Counted from the first letter of the stretch, positions 37,771-47,888 are shown. The stretch: 64,000 nt of DNA from an uncultured Microbacterium sp. (GCF_947489255.1 NZ_CANLCY010000001.1:62001-126000); one strand, 5' to 3'. Notes: generated by a model from the sequence alone, not told the origin. Numbers and translations: made by a program.

Positions 37771-37827
37771 AGGTCCGACACCCCGAGAGCCCGGGCATTC
37801 GCCCGTCGACCCCGAGGAGGCCCGAAC

Positions 37828-40755
37828 ATGTTGATGTTCCTCGGCGCCTTCGCGGTCCTGCCCTTGGCGCTCCCTTGGCTCGTCTCGCGGATCGGGGCTC
37901 GCGCCTTCTACATCGCCGCGGTCCTTCCGGCGCTCGCTTTCGCGCACGCGATCGTCCTCGCCCCCGCGGTGTTCGCCGGTGACATTCCGTTCGAGGAATA
38001 CCAATGGATCCCGGCGATCGACGTCTCGCTGTCGATGCGCATGGACGTCCTCGGGTGGCTCCTGACCCTGGTGGTCACGGGTGTCGGAGCGCTCGTGATG
38101 CTCTACTGCCGGTGGTATTTCCGTGACAAGACGCGGGGCGTCGGACAGTTCTCCGCGGTTCTCCTCGCATTCGCGGGAGCGATGTACGGTCTCGTCCTCA
38201 CCGACGACATCGTCGTGCTGGTCATGCTGTGGGAAGCGACGAGCGTGCTGTCGTACCTCCTGATCGGCTACTACCACGCCCGTGCAGCGAGTCGTCGAGC
38301 GGCACTGCAGGCGCTGCTGGTCACGACCCTCGGTGGACTCGTGATGCTGATCGGTGTCGTGCTGCTGGTCGTGCAGGCGGGAACGTCGAGCCTGTCGGCG
38401 ATCCTCGCCGACCCGCCCACGGGCACGGTCGTCGACATCGCGGTCCTCCTCCTGCTGGTCGGCGCGCTCAGCAAGTCCGCGATCTTCCCCTTCCACTTCT
38501 GGCTGCCCGGAGCGATGGCCGCGCCGACCCCGGTCAGCGCCTACCTGCACGCGGCGGCCATGGTGAAGGCCGGCATCTACCTCATCGCGCGCCTGGCGCC
38601 CGGCTTCGCGGAGACGCCGTTCTGGCGCCCGACCCTCATCGCGCTCGGCGTGTTCACGATGCTGTTGGGCGGGTTCCAGGCCCTGCGCGAGCGAGACCTC
38701 AAGCGCATCCTCGCCTTCGGCACGGTCAGCCAGCTGGGTTTCCTCACGGTCATGCTGGGCTACGGCACGAGGGATGCCGCCCTCGCGGGCGTCGCGATCC
38801 TGCTCAGCCACGCGCTGTTCAAGTCGTGCCTGTTCCTCGTGGTGGGCGTCATCGACCGTCAGCTCAACACGCGAGACATCGGGCAGCTGTCGGGCCTCGG
38901 CCGGCAGGCGCCGGTGATGGCGACCGCGTCGTTCATCGCGATCGGGTCGATGGCCGGCGTCATCCCCACGCTGGGATTCGTCGCGAAGGAAACCGCGCTG
39001 ACGGCGCTCCTGCACGAGGCCGAGGCCGGAGCGCCCTGGGGTCTCGTGGCCCTGATCGGCATCGTGCTGGGCTCCGCCCTGACGGCGGGGTACGGCATCC
39101 GGTTCCTGTGGGGCGCGTACTGGACCAAGCGCGACGTCGAGACGACCGACTGGCCCGATCCGCCCATCGGCTTCCTGTCGGCTCCCGTCCTGCTGGCCGC
39201 GGCATCCCTGGCCCTCGGCCTCCTCGCCCCGATCGTCGACCACTGGCTCGCGCCCTATGCCGACGGTCTCCCCGAGGCGACGCCCGGCGTTCCCGCTCCC
39301 GACTACCCCTACCACCTGGCTCTGTGGCACGGCCTCGAGCCCGCGCTGTTCATCTCGCTCGGCACCCTCGCGCTCGGCGCGGGCGTGTTCTGGCTGGTGC
39401 GCAAGACGCAGCTGCACAAGCGGCCCCGGGTGCTCCCCTTCACCGCGAACGACGCCTACAACGTCACTCTGCGCGCGATCGATCACTCGTCCGAGTGGGT
39501 CACGGCGCGGTTCCAGCGCGGGTCACTGCCGTTCTACGTGGGCACGATCTTCGTGGTCTTCGTCGTCGCCGAGGGCACCGCTCTGCTGGCCTCGAGCGAG
39601 TGGCGCGCTCAACTCGATGCGTGGCAGTCTCCGACGCAGCTCATCGCCGCCCCGCTCATGATCGCCGCCGGCATCTTGGCCGTCCGTGCCCGCAAGCGGT
39701 ATACGGGCGTCGCGCTGGTCTCGGTGACCGGGTTGGGACTCGTGGTGCTCTTCGCGACCAGCGGCGCCCCCGACCTCGCGCTCACGCAGGTGCTCGTCGA
39801 GACCGTGACGCTGGTGGTGTTCGCCCTCGTGCTGCGACGACTGCCGGCGCGCATGGGGGAGCACAACGAGTCCGTCGCCCCGATCGCCCGGGCCGTGCTG
39901 GGCGCGGGCGTGGGTCTGATGATGGCGCTCGTGGCCATCGTCGCCACCGGCGCGCGCCAGGACTTGCCCGTCTCGCTCGAGTGGCCTGCGCTGGCGTACG
40001 AGATCGGTCACGGCCGCAACGTCGTGAACGTCGCCCTGGTCGATCTGCGCGGGTGGGACACGATGGGCGAGCTGTCGGTGCTCATCCTCGCGGCCACGGG
40101 CGTGGCATCCCTCGTGTTCATCACCGACCGCAGCGACAACCTCAACCGTCGCTCGGGGACGGCCCGCAGTCGGGTCGGACTCGGCCGACGTCGTCCGCTC
40201 ATCGAGACCGATGCCGGAGTGCGCGCTCAGCGCGTGGGCGAGTCCGGGGCTCCGCGCGCGTGGCTCATCTCGGGGTCGAAGGTGCAGCCCGAGAACCGGT
40301 CGATCCTGCTCGAGATCATCATCCGCGTGCTGTTCCACTCGATCATGGTCATCTCGCTCTACCTGCTCTTCGCCGGTCACAACCTGCCCGGCGGCGGTTT
40401 CGCGGGCGGGCTCGTGGCCGGCATGGGCCTCGTCATGCGCTACATCGCCGGTGGTCGCTGGGAGCTGGGCGCCGCGGCGCCCACCGACGCGGGCCGCCTG
40501 CTCGGAGCGGGCATGGCCATCGCGGTGCTGTGCGCCCTCGTGCCGATGGTCTTCGGTTTCGCTCCGCTGCAGAGCTTCACGTTCGAGGGTGAGCTGCCGA
40601 TCATCGGGCATTGGGAGTTCGTCACCAGCACGATCTTCGACATCGGGGTGTACCTGGTGGTCATCGGCCTCGTGCTCGACGTTCTGCGCAGTCTCGGTGC
40701 CGAGGTCGATCGGCAGTCGCAACTGCCCGAGGATGCGGAGGTGGGCAGCTCGTGA
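37828..40755 (+). CDS. mrpA: Na+/H+ antiporter subunit MrpA (A+B fusion)
   Basis: A 975-residue membrane protein, the large subunit of the multisubunit Mrp cation/proton antiporter. The first about 640 residues resemble NuoL/NuoM, with the ion-channel motifs ILLWEATSVLSYLLIGYY-like VMLWEATSVLSYLLIGYY, FPFHFWLPGAMAAPTPVSAYLHAAAMVKAG and ESFRILAFGTVSQLGF-like sequence. The C-terminal part (about 825-965) is a fused MrpB domain (LEIIIRVLFHSIMVISLYLLF and HNLPGGGFAGGLV). A GAGGAGG site is 6 bases before ATG 37828. All following genes overlap at stop/start, showing one operon mrpA(B)CDEFG. Confidence 0.96.
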   Translation: MLMFLGAFAVLPLALPWLVSRIGARAFYIAAVLPALAFAHAIVLAPAVFAGDIPFEEYQWIPAIDVSLSMRMDVLGWLLTLVVTGVGALVMLYCRWYFRDKTRGVGQFSAVLLAFAGAMYGLVLTDDIVVLVMLWEATSVLSYLLIGYYHARAASRRAALQALLVTTLGGLVMLIGVVLLVVQAGTSSLSAILADPPTGTVVDIAVLLLLVGALSKSAIFPFHFWLPGAMAAPTPVSAYLHAAAMVKAGIYLIARLAPGFAETPFWRPTLIALGVFTMLLGGFQALRERDLKRILAFGTVSQLGFLTVMLGYGTRDAALAGVAILLSHALFKSCLFLVVGVIDRQLNTRDIGQLSGLGRQAPVMATASFIAIGSMAGVIPTLGFVAKETALTALLHEAEAGAPWGLVALIGIVLGSALTAGYGIRFLWGAYWTKRDVETTDWPDPPIGFLSAPVLLAAASLALGLLAPIVDHWLAPYADGLPEATPGVPAPDYPYHLALWHGLEPALFISLGTLALGAGVFWLVRKTQLHKRPRVLPFTANDAYNVTLRAIDHSSEWVTARFQRGSLPFYVGTIFVVFVVAEGTALLASSEWRAQLDAWQSPTQLIAAPLMIAAGILAVRARKRYTGVALVSVTGLGLVVLFATSGAPDLALTQVLVETVTLVVFALVLRRLPARMGEHNESVAPIARAVLGAGVGLMMALVAIVATGARQDLPVSLEWPALAYEIGHGRNVVNVALVDLRGWDTMGELSVLILAATGVASLVFITDRSDNLNRRSGTARSRVGLGRRRPLIETDAGVRAQRVGESGAPRAWLISGSKVQPENRSILLEIIIRVLFHSIMVISLYLLFAGHNLPGGGFAGGLVAGMGLVMRYIAGGRWELGAAAPTDAGRLLGAGMAIAVLCALVPMVFGFAPLQSFTFEGELPIIGHWEFVTSTIFDIGVYLVVIGLVLDVLRSLGAEVDRQSQLPEDAEVGSS

Positions 40756-41333
40756 GCATCTCCCTCGTGCTGGTCATCGTGATGGCCGTCCTCTTCGCGT
40801 GCGGCGTATACGCGATGCTCGAGCGCAGCCTGACGCGCGTGCTCATCGGGTTCCTGCTGCTGGGCAACGCGGCCAACCTCCTGCTGCTCGTCGTGATGGG
40901 CGCGCCCGGCCGGGCGCCCTTCTACGACGGCGGGGAGACGGATGCCGCCGACATGTCGGACGCGCTCCCGCAGGCGCTCATGCTCACGGCGATCGTCATC
41001 ACGTTCAGCATCTCCGCGTTCCTGCTGGCCCTGATCTACCGGTCGTGGCAGCTGGGGCAGGCGGACACCGTTATCGACGACGCCGACGACGTGGCCCTGC
41101 GCACGCGCACCGCCGAAGAGGTCGAGGACGCGATGGACGAGGAGTCGCGCTCCGACGACGAGGACGTCACCACCGACTTCGTCGGCGACGTCGCCAACCC
41201 CATCCGCGTGCTGCACCAGGGCGACCTCTCGCAGCTCGTCGACGACGCCCCGGTCGATCGGGTCGCGGTTCGCCGCGAGACGGACGATGCGGGAGCCGAC
41301 TCCCGCGACCCCCAGGACGGTGATCGCTCGTGA
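40752..41333 (+). CDS. mrpC: Na+/H+ antiporter subunit MrpC
   Basis: A 193-residue NuoK-like subunit. The three helices and motifs (FACGVYAMLERSLTRVLIGFLLLGNAANLLLL; DALPQALMLTAIVITFSISAFLLALIY) occupy the first about 110 residues. It carries an unusual acidic, probably unstructured C-terminal tail of about 80 residues (ADDVALRTRTAEEVEDAMDEE and following), longer than in the Bacillus protein of about 113 residues. GTG 40752 overlaps the mrpA stop by four bases. Confidence 0.93.
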   Translation: MSISLVLVIVMAVLFACGVYAMLERSLTRVLIGFLLLGNAANLLLLVVMGAPGRAPFYDGGETDAADMSDALPQALMLTAIVITFSISAFLLALIYRSWQLGQADTVIDDADDVALRTRTAEEVEDAMDEESRSDDEDVTTDFVGDVANPIRVLHQGDLSQLVDDAPVDRVAVRRETDDAGADSRDPQDGDRS

Positions 41334-42886
41334 GCGCCCTCGTGCCCCTGCTCGTCGGCATCCCGCTCATCGGTGCCGCGATCAACCTCATCTTCGGACG
41401 CCGCAAGCGGACGCAGATCGTGGTGTCGGTCGCCGCCCTCGCGACCGTGCTCGTGCTGGGCGCGATCCTGCTCGTCACGGTCGACACCAGCGGCCCCATC
41501 GCGGTGGCCATCGCGGCGTGGCAGATCCCGCTGGGGATCGTGCTCTACGTCGACGTGCTGGCCGCCCTCCTGGTGGTGGTGACGAGCATCGTGCTCCTCG
41601 CGGTGCTGCTCTTCTCGATCGGCCAGGGGGCCGCCGACAACGACGCCGACACCCCGGTCTCGATCTTCTATCCGGCGTATCTGATCCTGGGCGCGGGCAT
41701 CTTCAACGCCTTCATCGCCGGCGACCTGTTCAACCTCTACGTCGGTTTCGAGATCCTGCTCGTGGCCTCGTACGTGCTCATCACGCTCGGCGGCACCGAG
41801 TCCCGCATCCGCACCGGCGTCGTCTACATCGTCGTCTCGCTGGTGTCGTCGATCCTCTTCCTCGCCGCGATCGCCATGGTCTACGGCGCCCTGGGCACCG
41901 TGAACATGGTGCAGATCAGCGAGCGCATGGCGCTGCTGCCGCAGGACACCCAGACGATCCTGCACCTCATGCTGCTGCTGGCCTTCGCCATCAAGGCCGC
42001 CGTGTTCCCCCTGTCGTTCTGGCTGCCCGACTCGTACCCGACGGCTCCGGCCCCGGTCACGGCGGTGTTCGCGGGTCTGCTGACGAAGGTCGGCGTCTAC
42101 GCGATCATCCGCACCGAGACGCAGCTCTTCGTCGACAACGACATCAACTTCCTGCTGATGATGGTCGCGCTCGCTACGATGATCGTCGGGGTGCTCGGGG
42201 CGGTCGCGCAGGCCGAGCTCAAGCGCATCCTGTCGTTCACGCTCGTGAGCCACATCGGGTACATGATCTTCGGACTCGCGATCAACACCCCGCTCGCGAT
42301 CGGCGCGACGATCTACTACATCGTCCACCACATCATCGTGCAGACGACGCTGTTCCTGGCGGTGGGGTTGATCGAGCGCAAGGCCGGCAGCACCTCGATC
42401 TTGAAGGTCAAGGGCCTCATGCGCGGAGCGCCCCTGCTCGCGGTGCTGTACTTCATCCCGGCGATCAACCTGGGCGGCCTCCCGCCGTTCTCGGGCTTCA
42501 TCGGCAAGTACGCGCTCTTCGACGCGGCCGCCCAGGTGGGCACCCCGGTGATGATGGTGCTGATCGTCGGTGGCATCGTCACCTCGGTGCTGACCCTCTA
42601 CGCCCTGATGCGCGCGTGGAACCTCTCGTTCTGGCGCGAGGACGACGACTCCGCCGAGACGAGCGAGCGCATCGCCTACCTCGGCAACGCCCCCGCCGCC
42701 GCGATCTCGACCGAGCGCCGGACCATTCCGAAGATCATGACCCTGGCCACGGCCGGCATGGTGATCGTCACGATCTCGCTGACGGTGTTCGCCGGCCCCC
42801 TGCTCGACGCGTGCCTTCGTGCGGGGGAGCGCGTCGCCGACGGCGTGACCCTCGTGCAGCTGCAGGAACAGGCGGGTCAACGATGA
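41330..42886 (+). CDS. mrpD: Na+/H+ antiporter subunit MrpD
   Basis: A 518-residue NuoN/M-like subunit with about 14 transmembrane helices. Conserved marks are LYVGFEILLVASYVLITLGG, FPLSFWLPDSYPTAPAPVTAVFAGLLTKVGVYAIIR and ELKRILSFTLVSHIGYMIFG with the channel lysines and glutamate. With MrpA it forms the proton/sodium transport path. GTG 41330 overlaps the mrpC stop by four bases. Confidence 0.96.
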   Translation: MSALVPLLVGIPLIGAAINLIFGRRKRTQIVVSVAALATVLVLGAILLVTVDTSGPIAVAIAAWQIPLGIVLYVDVLAALLVVVTSIVLLAVLLFSIGQGAADNDADTPVSIFYPAYLILGAGIFNAFIAGDLFNLYVGFEILLVASYVLITLGGTESRIRTGVVYIVVSLVSSILFLAAIAMVYGALGTVNMVQISERMALLPQDTQTILHLMLLLAFAIKAAVFPLSFWLPDSYPTAPAPVTAVFAGLLTKVGVYAIIRTETQLFVDNDINFLLMMVALATMIVGVLGAVAQAELKRILSFTLVSHIGYMIFGLAINTPLAIGATIYYIVHHIIVQTTLFLAVGLIERKAGSTSILKVKGLMRGAPLLAVLYFIPAINLGGLPPFSGFIGKYALFDAAAQVGTPVMMVLIVGGIVTSVLTLYALMRAWNLSFWREDDDSAETSERIAYLGNAPAAAISTERRTIPKIMTLATAGMVIVTISLTVFAGPLLDACLRAGERVADGVTLVQLQEQAGQR

Positions 42887-43497
42887 GCCCGACGCGTCGC
42901 TCGCAGGTGTCTCTCTTCCTGCACCAGCTGCCCCTGCTGGTGTGGCTGGTCGCTCTGTGGATGCTGCTGTGGGGCCAGTTCACCTGGCTCGCCCTGCTCA
43001 CGGGCCTGGTCATGGCGGTCTTCGTCACCCGCGTGTTCCGCCTGCCCCCGGTCGAGCTGTCGGGCCGGATCAACCTCTGGTACGGCCTCATCTTCGTCGT
43101 CACCTTCCTCGGCGCCGTCATCAAGGGCTCGCTCATCGTGGCGTGGCAGGTGCTCGACCTCCGACGCCAGCCGGGGGCTGCGATCATCGCCGTTCCGCTG
43201 CGGGTCGACGACGACGTCATCATGGCGCACACCGCGGTCACGGCATCCCTCATCCCGGGTTCGCTCATCGTCGACGTCGATCGCGAGAACCGCACGCTCT
43301 ACCTGCACACCATCGGGGTGCGAAGCGACGAGGATGCCGAGCACCAGCGTCGCATCGTGCTCGGCTGGGAAGCGCGCATCACGCGTGCCGTGGGCTCGAA
43401 GGAGGAGCTGCAGGAACTGCGCGCGCGCATCGCCGACAGCTCGACGCACCACCACGAGTCCATCGAATCGCCGCGCGAGGGGAGGACCCCGCTGTGA
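42883..43497 (+). CDS. mrpE: Na+/H+ antiporter subunit MrpE
   Basis: A 204-residue subunit with two N-terminal membrane segments (LPLLVWLVALWMLLWGQFTWLALLTGLVMAVFV) and a soluble C-terminal domain (VIMAHTAVTASLIPGSLIVDVDRENRTLYLHTIGV) typical of MrpE. The last about 40 residues are charged and look flexible. ATG 42883 overlaps the mrpD stop (ATGA). Confidence 0.93.
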   Translation: MSPTRRSQVSLFLHQLPLLVWLVALWMLLWGQFTWLALLTGLVMAVFVTRVFRLPPVELSGRINLWYGLIFVVTFLGAVIKGSLIVAWQVLDLRRQPGAAIIAVPLRVDDDVIMAHTAVTASLIPGSLIVDVDRENRTLYLHTIGVRSDEDAEHQRRIVLGWEARITRAVGSKEELQELRARIADSSTHHHESIESPREGRTPL

Positions 43498-43763
43498 ACA
43501 CCGCTCTCGTCGTCGTGATCCTGGTCGTATTCGCCGCGGCCGCCGTGCTCGCCCTGATCCGACTGGTCATCGGGCCCTCGATCCTCGACCGCGCCGTCGC
43601 TGCCGACGTGCTGCTGACCGAGGTGGTCTGCATCCTCGGCGCCGACATGGTGATCAACCACCACACGCGCTCGCTCCCGGCGATGTTGATCATCGCCGCG
43701 GTGGGCGTGTTCGGCTCGATCGCGGTCGCCCGCTTCGTCGCGCGGAAGGAGAACCCGCGGTGA
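43494..43763 (+). CDS. mrpF: Na+/H+ antiporter subunit MrpF
   Basis: An 89-residue subunit with three hydrophobic helices. Characteristic sequence: LIRLVIGPSILDRAVAADVLLTEVVCILG, then ALPAMLIIA-like SLPAMLIIAAVGVFGSIAVARFV. GTG 43494 overlaps the mrpE stop (GTGA). Confidence 0.93.
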   Translation: MNTALVVVILVVFAAAAVLALIRLVIGPSILDRAVAADVLLTEVVCILGADMVINHHTRSLPAMLIIAAVGVFGSIAVARFVARKENPR

Positions 43764-44140
43764 GCCTCGAATCCGTGCTCGACACCATCGCCCTCGTCCT
43801 CGTGCTGGTCGGCGCCGTGCTGTGCCTGACGGCGACGATGGGGCTCCTCCGCTGGCGCGACGTGCCCACGCGCCTGCACGCCGCCACCAAGCCCCAGGTG
43901 CTGGGCGTGCTGCTGATCGTCATCGCCGTGGCGCTGTCGGTGCGCACGTGGGAGGTGGTGGCCTTCGGCATCCCGATCGTGCTCATCCAGTTCGCCACGG
44001 CGCCTCTCGCCGCGCACATGGTGGGGCGGGCGGCGTACCGAAACCGCACGACCGACGAAGAGAACCTCTACATCGACGAGCTGCAGCACCGTACCGAGCA
44101 GCCCGGGTCGACGGGCGCCCAGGAGCGACCCGAGCGCTGA
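43760..44140 (+). CDS. mrpG: Na+/H+ antiporter subunit MrpG
   Basis: A 126-residue subunit with three helices; GLLRWRDVPTRLHAATKPQVLGVLLI is the family signature. GTG 43760 overlaps the mrpF stop. It ends the operon. The gene remnant at 44153, on the other strand, ends only 12 bases after it. Confidence 0.93.
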   Translation: MSLESVLDTIALVLVLVGAVLCLTATMGLLRWRDVPTRLHAATKPQVLGVLLIVIAVALSVRTWEVVAFGIPIVLIQFATAPLAAHMVGRAAYRNRTTDEENLYIDELQHRTEQPGSTGAQERPER

Positions 44141-44152
44141 GCGCCGGCGCTG

Positions 44153-44467
44153 TCACAGCGCGGCCGCGAGCGTCCGCCCCCACTTGTTCGCCCATTCGTC
44201 CTCCCCGTGCGGGCCGTCGAGCCGGTCCCACCCGGCCGAGCCCTGCCAGTCCTGCCAGGCGAGATCGAACGAGTCGCGCACGCCGAGGCGACGCTGCATG
44301 GGGGAGTCGACGAGGAAGATGCCTCCGAACGACCAGAACGCCTGCCCGCCGAGGTTCGCGGCGTTCTCCTGGTCGACGAGGATCACGCGTCGGCCTGCCC
44401 GCACGAGCTCGTTGCTCTCGACCAGGCCGGCCAGTCCCGCGCCCACGATGATGACGTCGGCATCCAC
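44153..44467 (-). pseudogene. truncated FAD-binding dehydrogenase (N-terminal remnant)
   Basis: The reading frame of 104 codons encodes the FAD-binding start of a large flavoprotein: DVIIVGAGLAGLVESNELV, VILVDQENAANLGGQAFWSFGGIFLVDSP and RLGVRDSFDLAWQDWQGSAGWD. Intact relatives (FAD-binding dehydrogenases of the fumarate reductase/KsdD group) have about 550 residues; here the frame ends after about 100 and the mrp operon follows at once. The remaining 80 percent is missing from the window, so this is most likely a deletion relic. The sequence retained still has the dinucleotide loop, so the loss may be recent. Confidence 0.8.
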
Positions 44468-44578
44468 CGATTCTCCCTTCGCGCGTCGGCGGTGACGTGC
44501 GTTCTTCGCATCATCTCCCGGGGCCGTGGGGACCGCGGGCGTGCGACGGAGCGTTTCCCCGAGACGAGGCGTTCGGCG

Positions 44579-45121
44579 TCAGACGCCGGCTTCCCGCACG
44601 TCCTCCTCCGCCTGCGGCGACGGGGTTCCCTCGGCGGGATCGGGTGTCTCGGTGCGGTGGTCGAGCTCGCGCGCCTCGCGCTCGTCGCGGCGCCCCTCGG
44701 CGAGGAACGCCAAGCGGTTCAGGCACTCGTGATTGCGCGCCACGAGCATCGGCTTCCACAGCAGCGAGGGCAGGAGGGCGGCGGCGCCCGACACGGGTTC
44801 CTCGACGATCGTCACGGCGATCCCGTCGCCGTGCGGGCGCACATCGATGCGGATCACTCCGCGACCGAGCAGACCGGCTTCCGGCCGCAGGCGGAGTCGA
44901 CGCGGAGGGTCCCACTCGACGATCTCGGTCTCGTCGTGGATCATCACGGGCCAGACGCCGAGCGAATGGTGGATGCGACTGCCCTCGCGCGGCCACTGCG
45001 CGTCGACGTCGCGCATGCGGGCAGCGCCGACCACCCACACGGGGTACAGCCACCCGTCCGACAGCACCGCGAAGAGGTCGTCGGGCGTGCAGCGCATGAG
45101 TCGGGTGTTGCGGGCGGCCAT
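44579..45121 (-). CDS. SRPBCC-family (START-like) protein
   Basis: A 180-residue protein with a START/SRPBCC fold, which binds small hydrophobic ligands or catalyses cyclisation/hydrolysis in some members. The pattern CTPDDLFAVLSDGWLYPVWV at the start and HDETEIVEWDPPRRLRLRP in the middle is typical of the polyketide cyclase-like branch. The last about 40 residues are acidic and flexible. Function unknown; it may be linked to the neighbouring flavoprotein remnant, since both face the same way and are 111 bases apart. Confidence 0.8.
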   Translation of the reverse strand: MAARNTRLMRCTPDDLFAVLSDGWLYPVWVVGAARMRDVDAQWPREGSRIHHSLGVWPVMIHDETEIVEWDPPRRLRLRPEAGLLGRGVIRIDVRPHGDGIAVTIVEEPVSGAAALLPSLLWKPMLVARNHECLNRLAFLAEGRRDEREARELDHRTETPDPAEGTPSPQAEEDVREAGV

Positions 45122-45537
45122 GGCATCCCATCCCTCGGTTTCGACGTGCTTCGACTGTAGGGGGTGGATGCCGCGGCCGCGGCGGGACTTGACGGCTCGG
45201 GTGGGCGGAGGGGTCCGGGTGGAGGCGGCTGAGCTTGTCGAAGCCTCCGGGGCGGGGCGGCGCGGATCGGGGCGGAGGTGGCCGAGCTTGTCGAAGCCTC
45301 CGGGGTCGGCGCGGCGCGGATCGGGGCGGAGGTGGCTGAGCTTGTCGAAGCCTCCGGGGGCGGCGCGGGGTCCGGACCCTTCGACAGGCTCAGGGTCCTA
45401 TCGGTCTCGATGAGCTCGGGGTCGGGGCGGGGTCCGGACCCTTCGACAGGCGCAGGGTCCTCGCGTTCTCGACAGGATCCGGGCCTCGCGGCTGCGGCGG
45501 AGGCGTGGCCCGGTGCCCCGGACCACCCCTCCCCGCG
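45122..45537. repeat. cluster of short dispersed repeats
   Basis: A 416-base stretch without a gene. Three direct copies of a 53-54 base unit (starting at 45221, 45274 and 45328) share GAGCTTGTCGAAGCCTCCGG and the spacer GCGGCGCGGATCGGGGCGG. Two copies of a 62-base unit (starting 45367 and 45429) share GGGGTCCGGACCCTTCGACAGG. The CTTGTCGAAG core of the first group is close to the reverse complement of CTTCGACAGG of the second, so the two groups are inverted. Such TTCGACA-containing elements are common in Microbacterium-like genomes. Confidence 0.85.
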
Positions 45538-46245
<708 letters not shown>

Positions 46246-46276
46246 GATGTCTCCTTCGAAGGACGGGGGATGCCGC

Positions 46277-47755
46277 TCACGCGACCGAACGGAGGGCGGC
46301 GGCGGGGCTGAGGCGAGCGGCGCGCCATCCACCGAACGCTCCGGCGAGCACGCCGCCGAGCACCGCGATGCCGACCGCGGCCAGGACGACGACCGGAGTG
46401 ACGGGGGCGCTCAGCACGATGTCGGTGGCCTGCGCCGCCGCCTGACCGAAACCGCCGCCGGGACCACCGGCGCCGGGCCCGCCCTGGCCTCCGGAGCCGC
46501 CCGAGCTGCTCGCCGCGACCGAGATGGTCGGCGAGATGACGTTGACCAGCAGGATGCCGCCGAGCCCGAGGATCAGACCCGCGACGCCGCCGAGCAGGCC
46601 TTGCACGAGCGACTCGCCCGCGACCTGCCGCACGATGCGCGCGTTCGACCACCCGATGGCCTTGAGCGTGCCGAACTCGCGGGTGCGGCGGGCGACGCCG
46701 GAGATCGTGAAGAGGACGGCGAGGGCGAGGGCGACCAGCAGCACGACGAGGCTGAGCCAGGTGCCGAGGTTCGAGATCATCGTCGAGGCGCTCGAGAGCG
46801 AACCCGAGACGGTGGAGGCGAGCTCGGACTGCGAGCTCACGGTGGCGTCGGGGAGTGCGGCGGCGATCTCGCTCTGCACCTGGTCGATGGCATCCGCCGA
46901 ATCGGCCTGCACGTAGACGGTCGACACCACGTCGCCGACCCCGGCGAGGGACTGGGCCACGTCGAGGGGGAGGTAGACGTTCGCGGCGGTGTCGGCGTCG
47001 GCCGAGGCCGAGGCGACGATGCCGACGATCTGCATCGCGGTGCCGCCCACGTCGACGGTCCCGCCGACGCTGAGGCCGGCGCTCGCCGCATAGGTCGCGT
47101 CGATGACGGCGACGTCGGTGCCGGCATCCGCGGCATCCAGAGCGCGGCCCTCGCTGACCGTGACGGAGGAGAGGGGGCCGACGGATGCCGAGGGGTCGAC
47201 GCCGAGGACGCTGAAGGAGTCGACGCCGAAGGCGCTGCCGCCGTCGCCGCCGGGACCGCCGGCCGGGGGCTCGCCCATGCCCTGGCCCTGCGCGGAGCCG
47301 CTGCCCGTGCTGCCGTCGGTGGTGGCGCTGCGGTCGGGGATCTGGCCCGAGAACGTGGTGTTGGTCAGCGCGAGGGCGCCGGTCGCGGCCGTGACGCCGT
47401 CGAGACCGGTGACCGTCGTCACGGTGGACGCGTCGAGCGTTCCGCGCATCATGTCGGTCATGAGGCGCGACTGGCTGAGCGTGGTCGTGCCGTCGCTGGT
47501 GGCGCCGTCCTCGGCGCCGAAGTCGAAGCGCGGACCCCCGCCGTCCTCGCCGGGCTGGGTCTGCGCGCCCGTGACGGTGAGGTCGGTGCCCACGCCGTAG
47601 ACCGACGACAGCGCCTGCGACTGCGCGTCGCGCACTCCCGCCGACAGGGCGTTGACCACGATGACGAGAGCGATCGCGATCGCCAGTCCGACCGCGACGA
47701 TCACGGTCTGCTTGGTGCGGCCGGCGAGTTCGCGCCGCAGGTAGGTGCCGTACAT
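46277..47755 (-). CDS. MacB/FtsX-type ABC transporter permease
   Basis: A 492-residue permease with one N-terminal helix (about 18-38), a large extracellular MacB-PCD-like domain (about 40-330) and three C-terminal helices with the FtsX motif RRTREFGTLKAIGWSNARIVRQVAGES. The extracellular domain has low-complexity glycine-rich stretches (MGEPPAGGPGGDGGSAFG and, between the last helices, GGSGGQGGPGAGGPGGGFGQ). ATG 47755 has GGAAGGAGA 3-4 bases upstream. It is divergent from the response regulator gene with 133 bases between them. Confidence 0.92.
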   Translation of the reverse strand: MYGTYLRRELAGRTKQTVIVAVGLAIAIALVIVVNALSAGVRDAQSQALSSVYGVGTDLTVTGAQTQPGEDGGGPRFDFGAEDGATSDGTTTLSQSRLMTDMMRGTLDASTVTTVTGLDGVTAATGALALTNTTFSGQIPDRSATTDGSTGSGSAQGQGMGEPPAGGPGGDGGSAFGVDSFSVLGVDPSASVGPLSSVTVSEGRALDAADAGTDVAVIDATYAASAGLSVGGTVDVGGTAMQIVGIVASASADADTAANVYLPLDVAQSLAGVGDVVSTVYVQADSADAIDQVQSEIAAALPDATVSSQSELASTVSGSLSSASTMISNLGTWLSLVVLLVALALAVLFTISGVARRTREFGTLKAIGWSNARIVRQVAGESLVQGLLGGVAGLILGLGGILLVNVISPTISVAASSSGGSGGQGGPGAGGPGGGFGQAAAQATDIVLSAPVTPVVVLAAVGIAVLGGVLAGAFGGWRAARLSPAAALRSVA

Positions 47756-47888
47756 GCTTCTCCTTCCGGACGCGAGGTGCGGCCGTCGCAGTGAACGTAG
47801 GAACGGCACCCTCACCGCCGCCTCACGGTTTCTATGAAGCGCGTATGTCGCGGTGACACGGCGGCTGTGGGCGGGCATGCTGGCATCC

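Noticed and set aside
45221..45475. CRISPR array
   Set aside because: Repeat units are 53-62 bases with nearly identical spacers, only three and two copies, and no cas genes are present. They are dispersed repeats.
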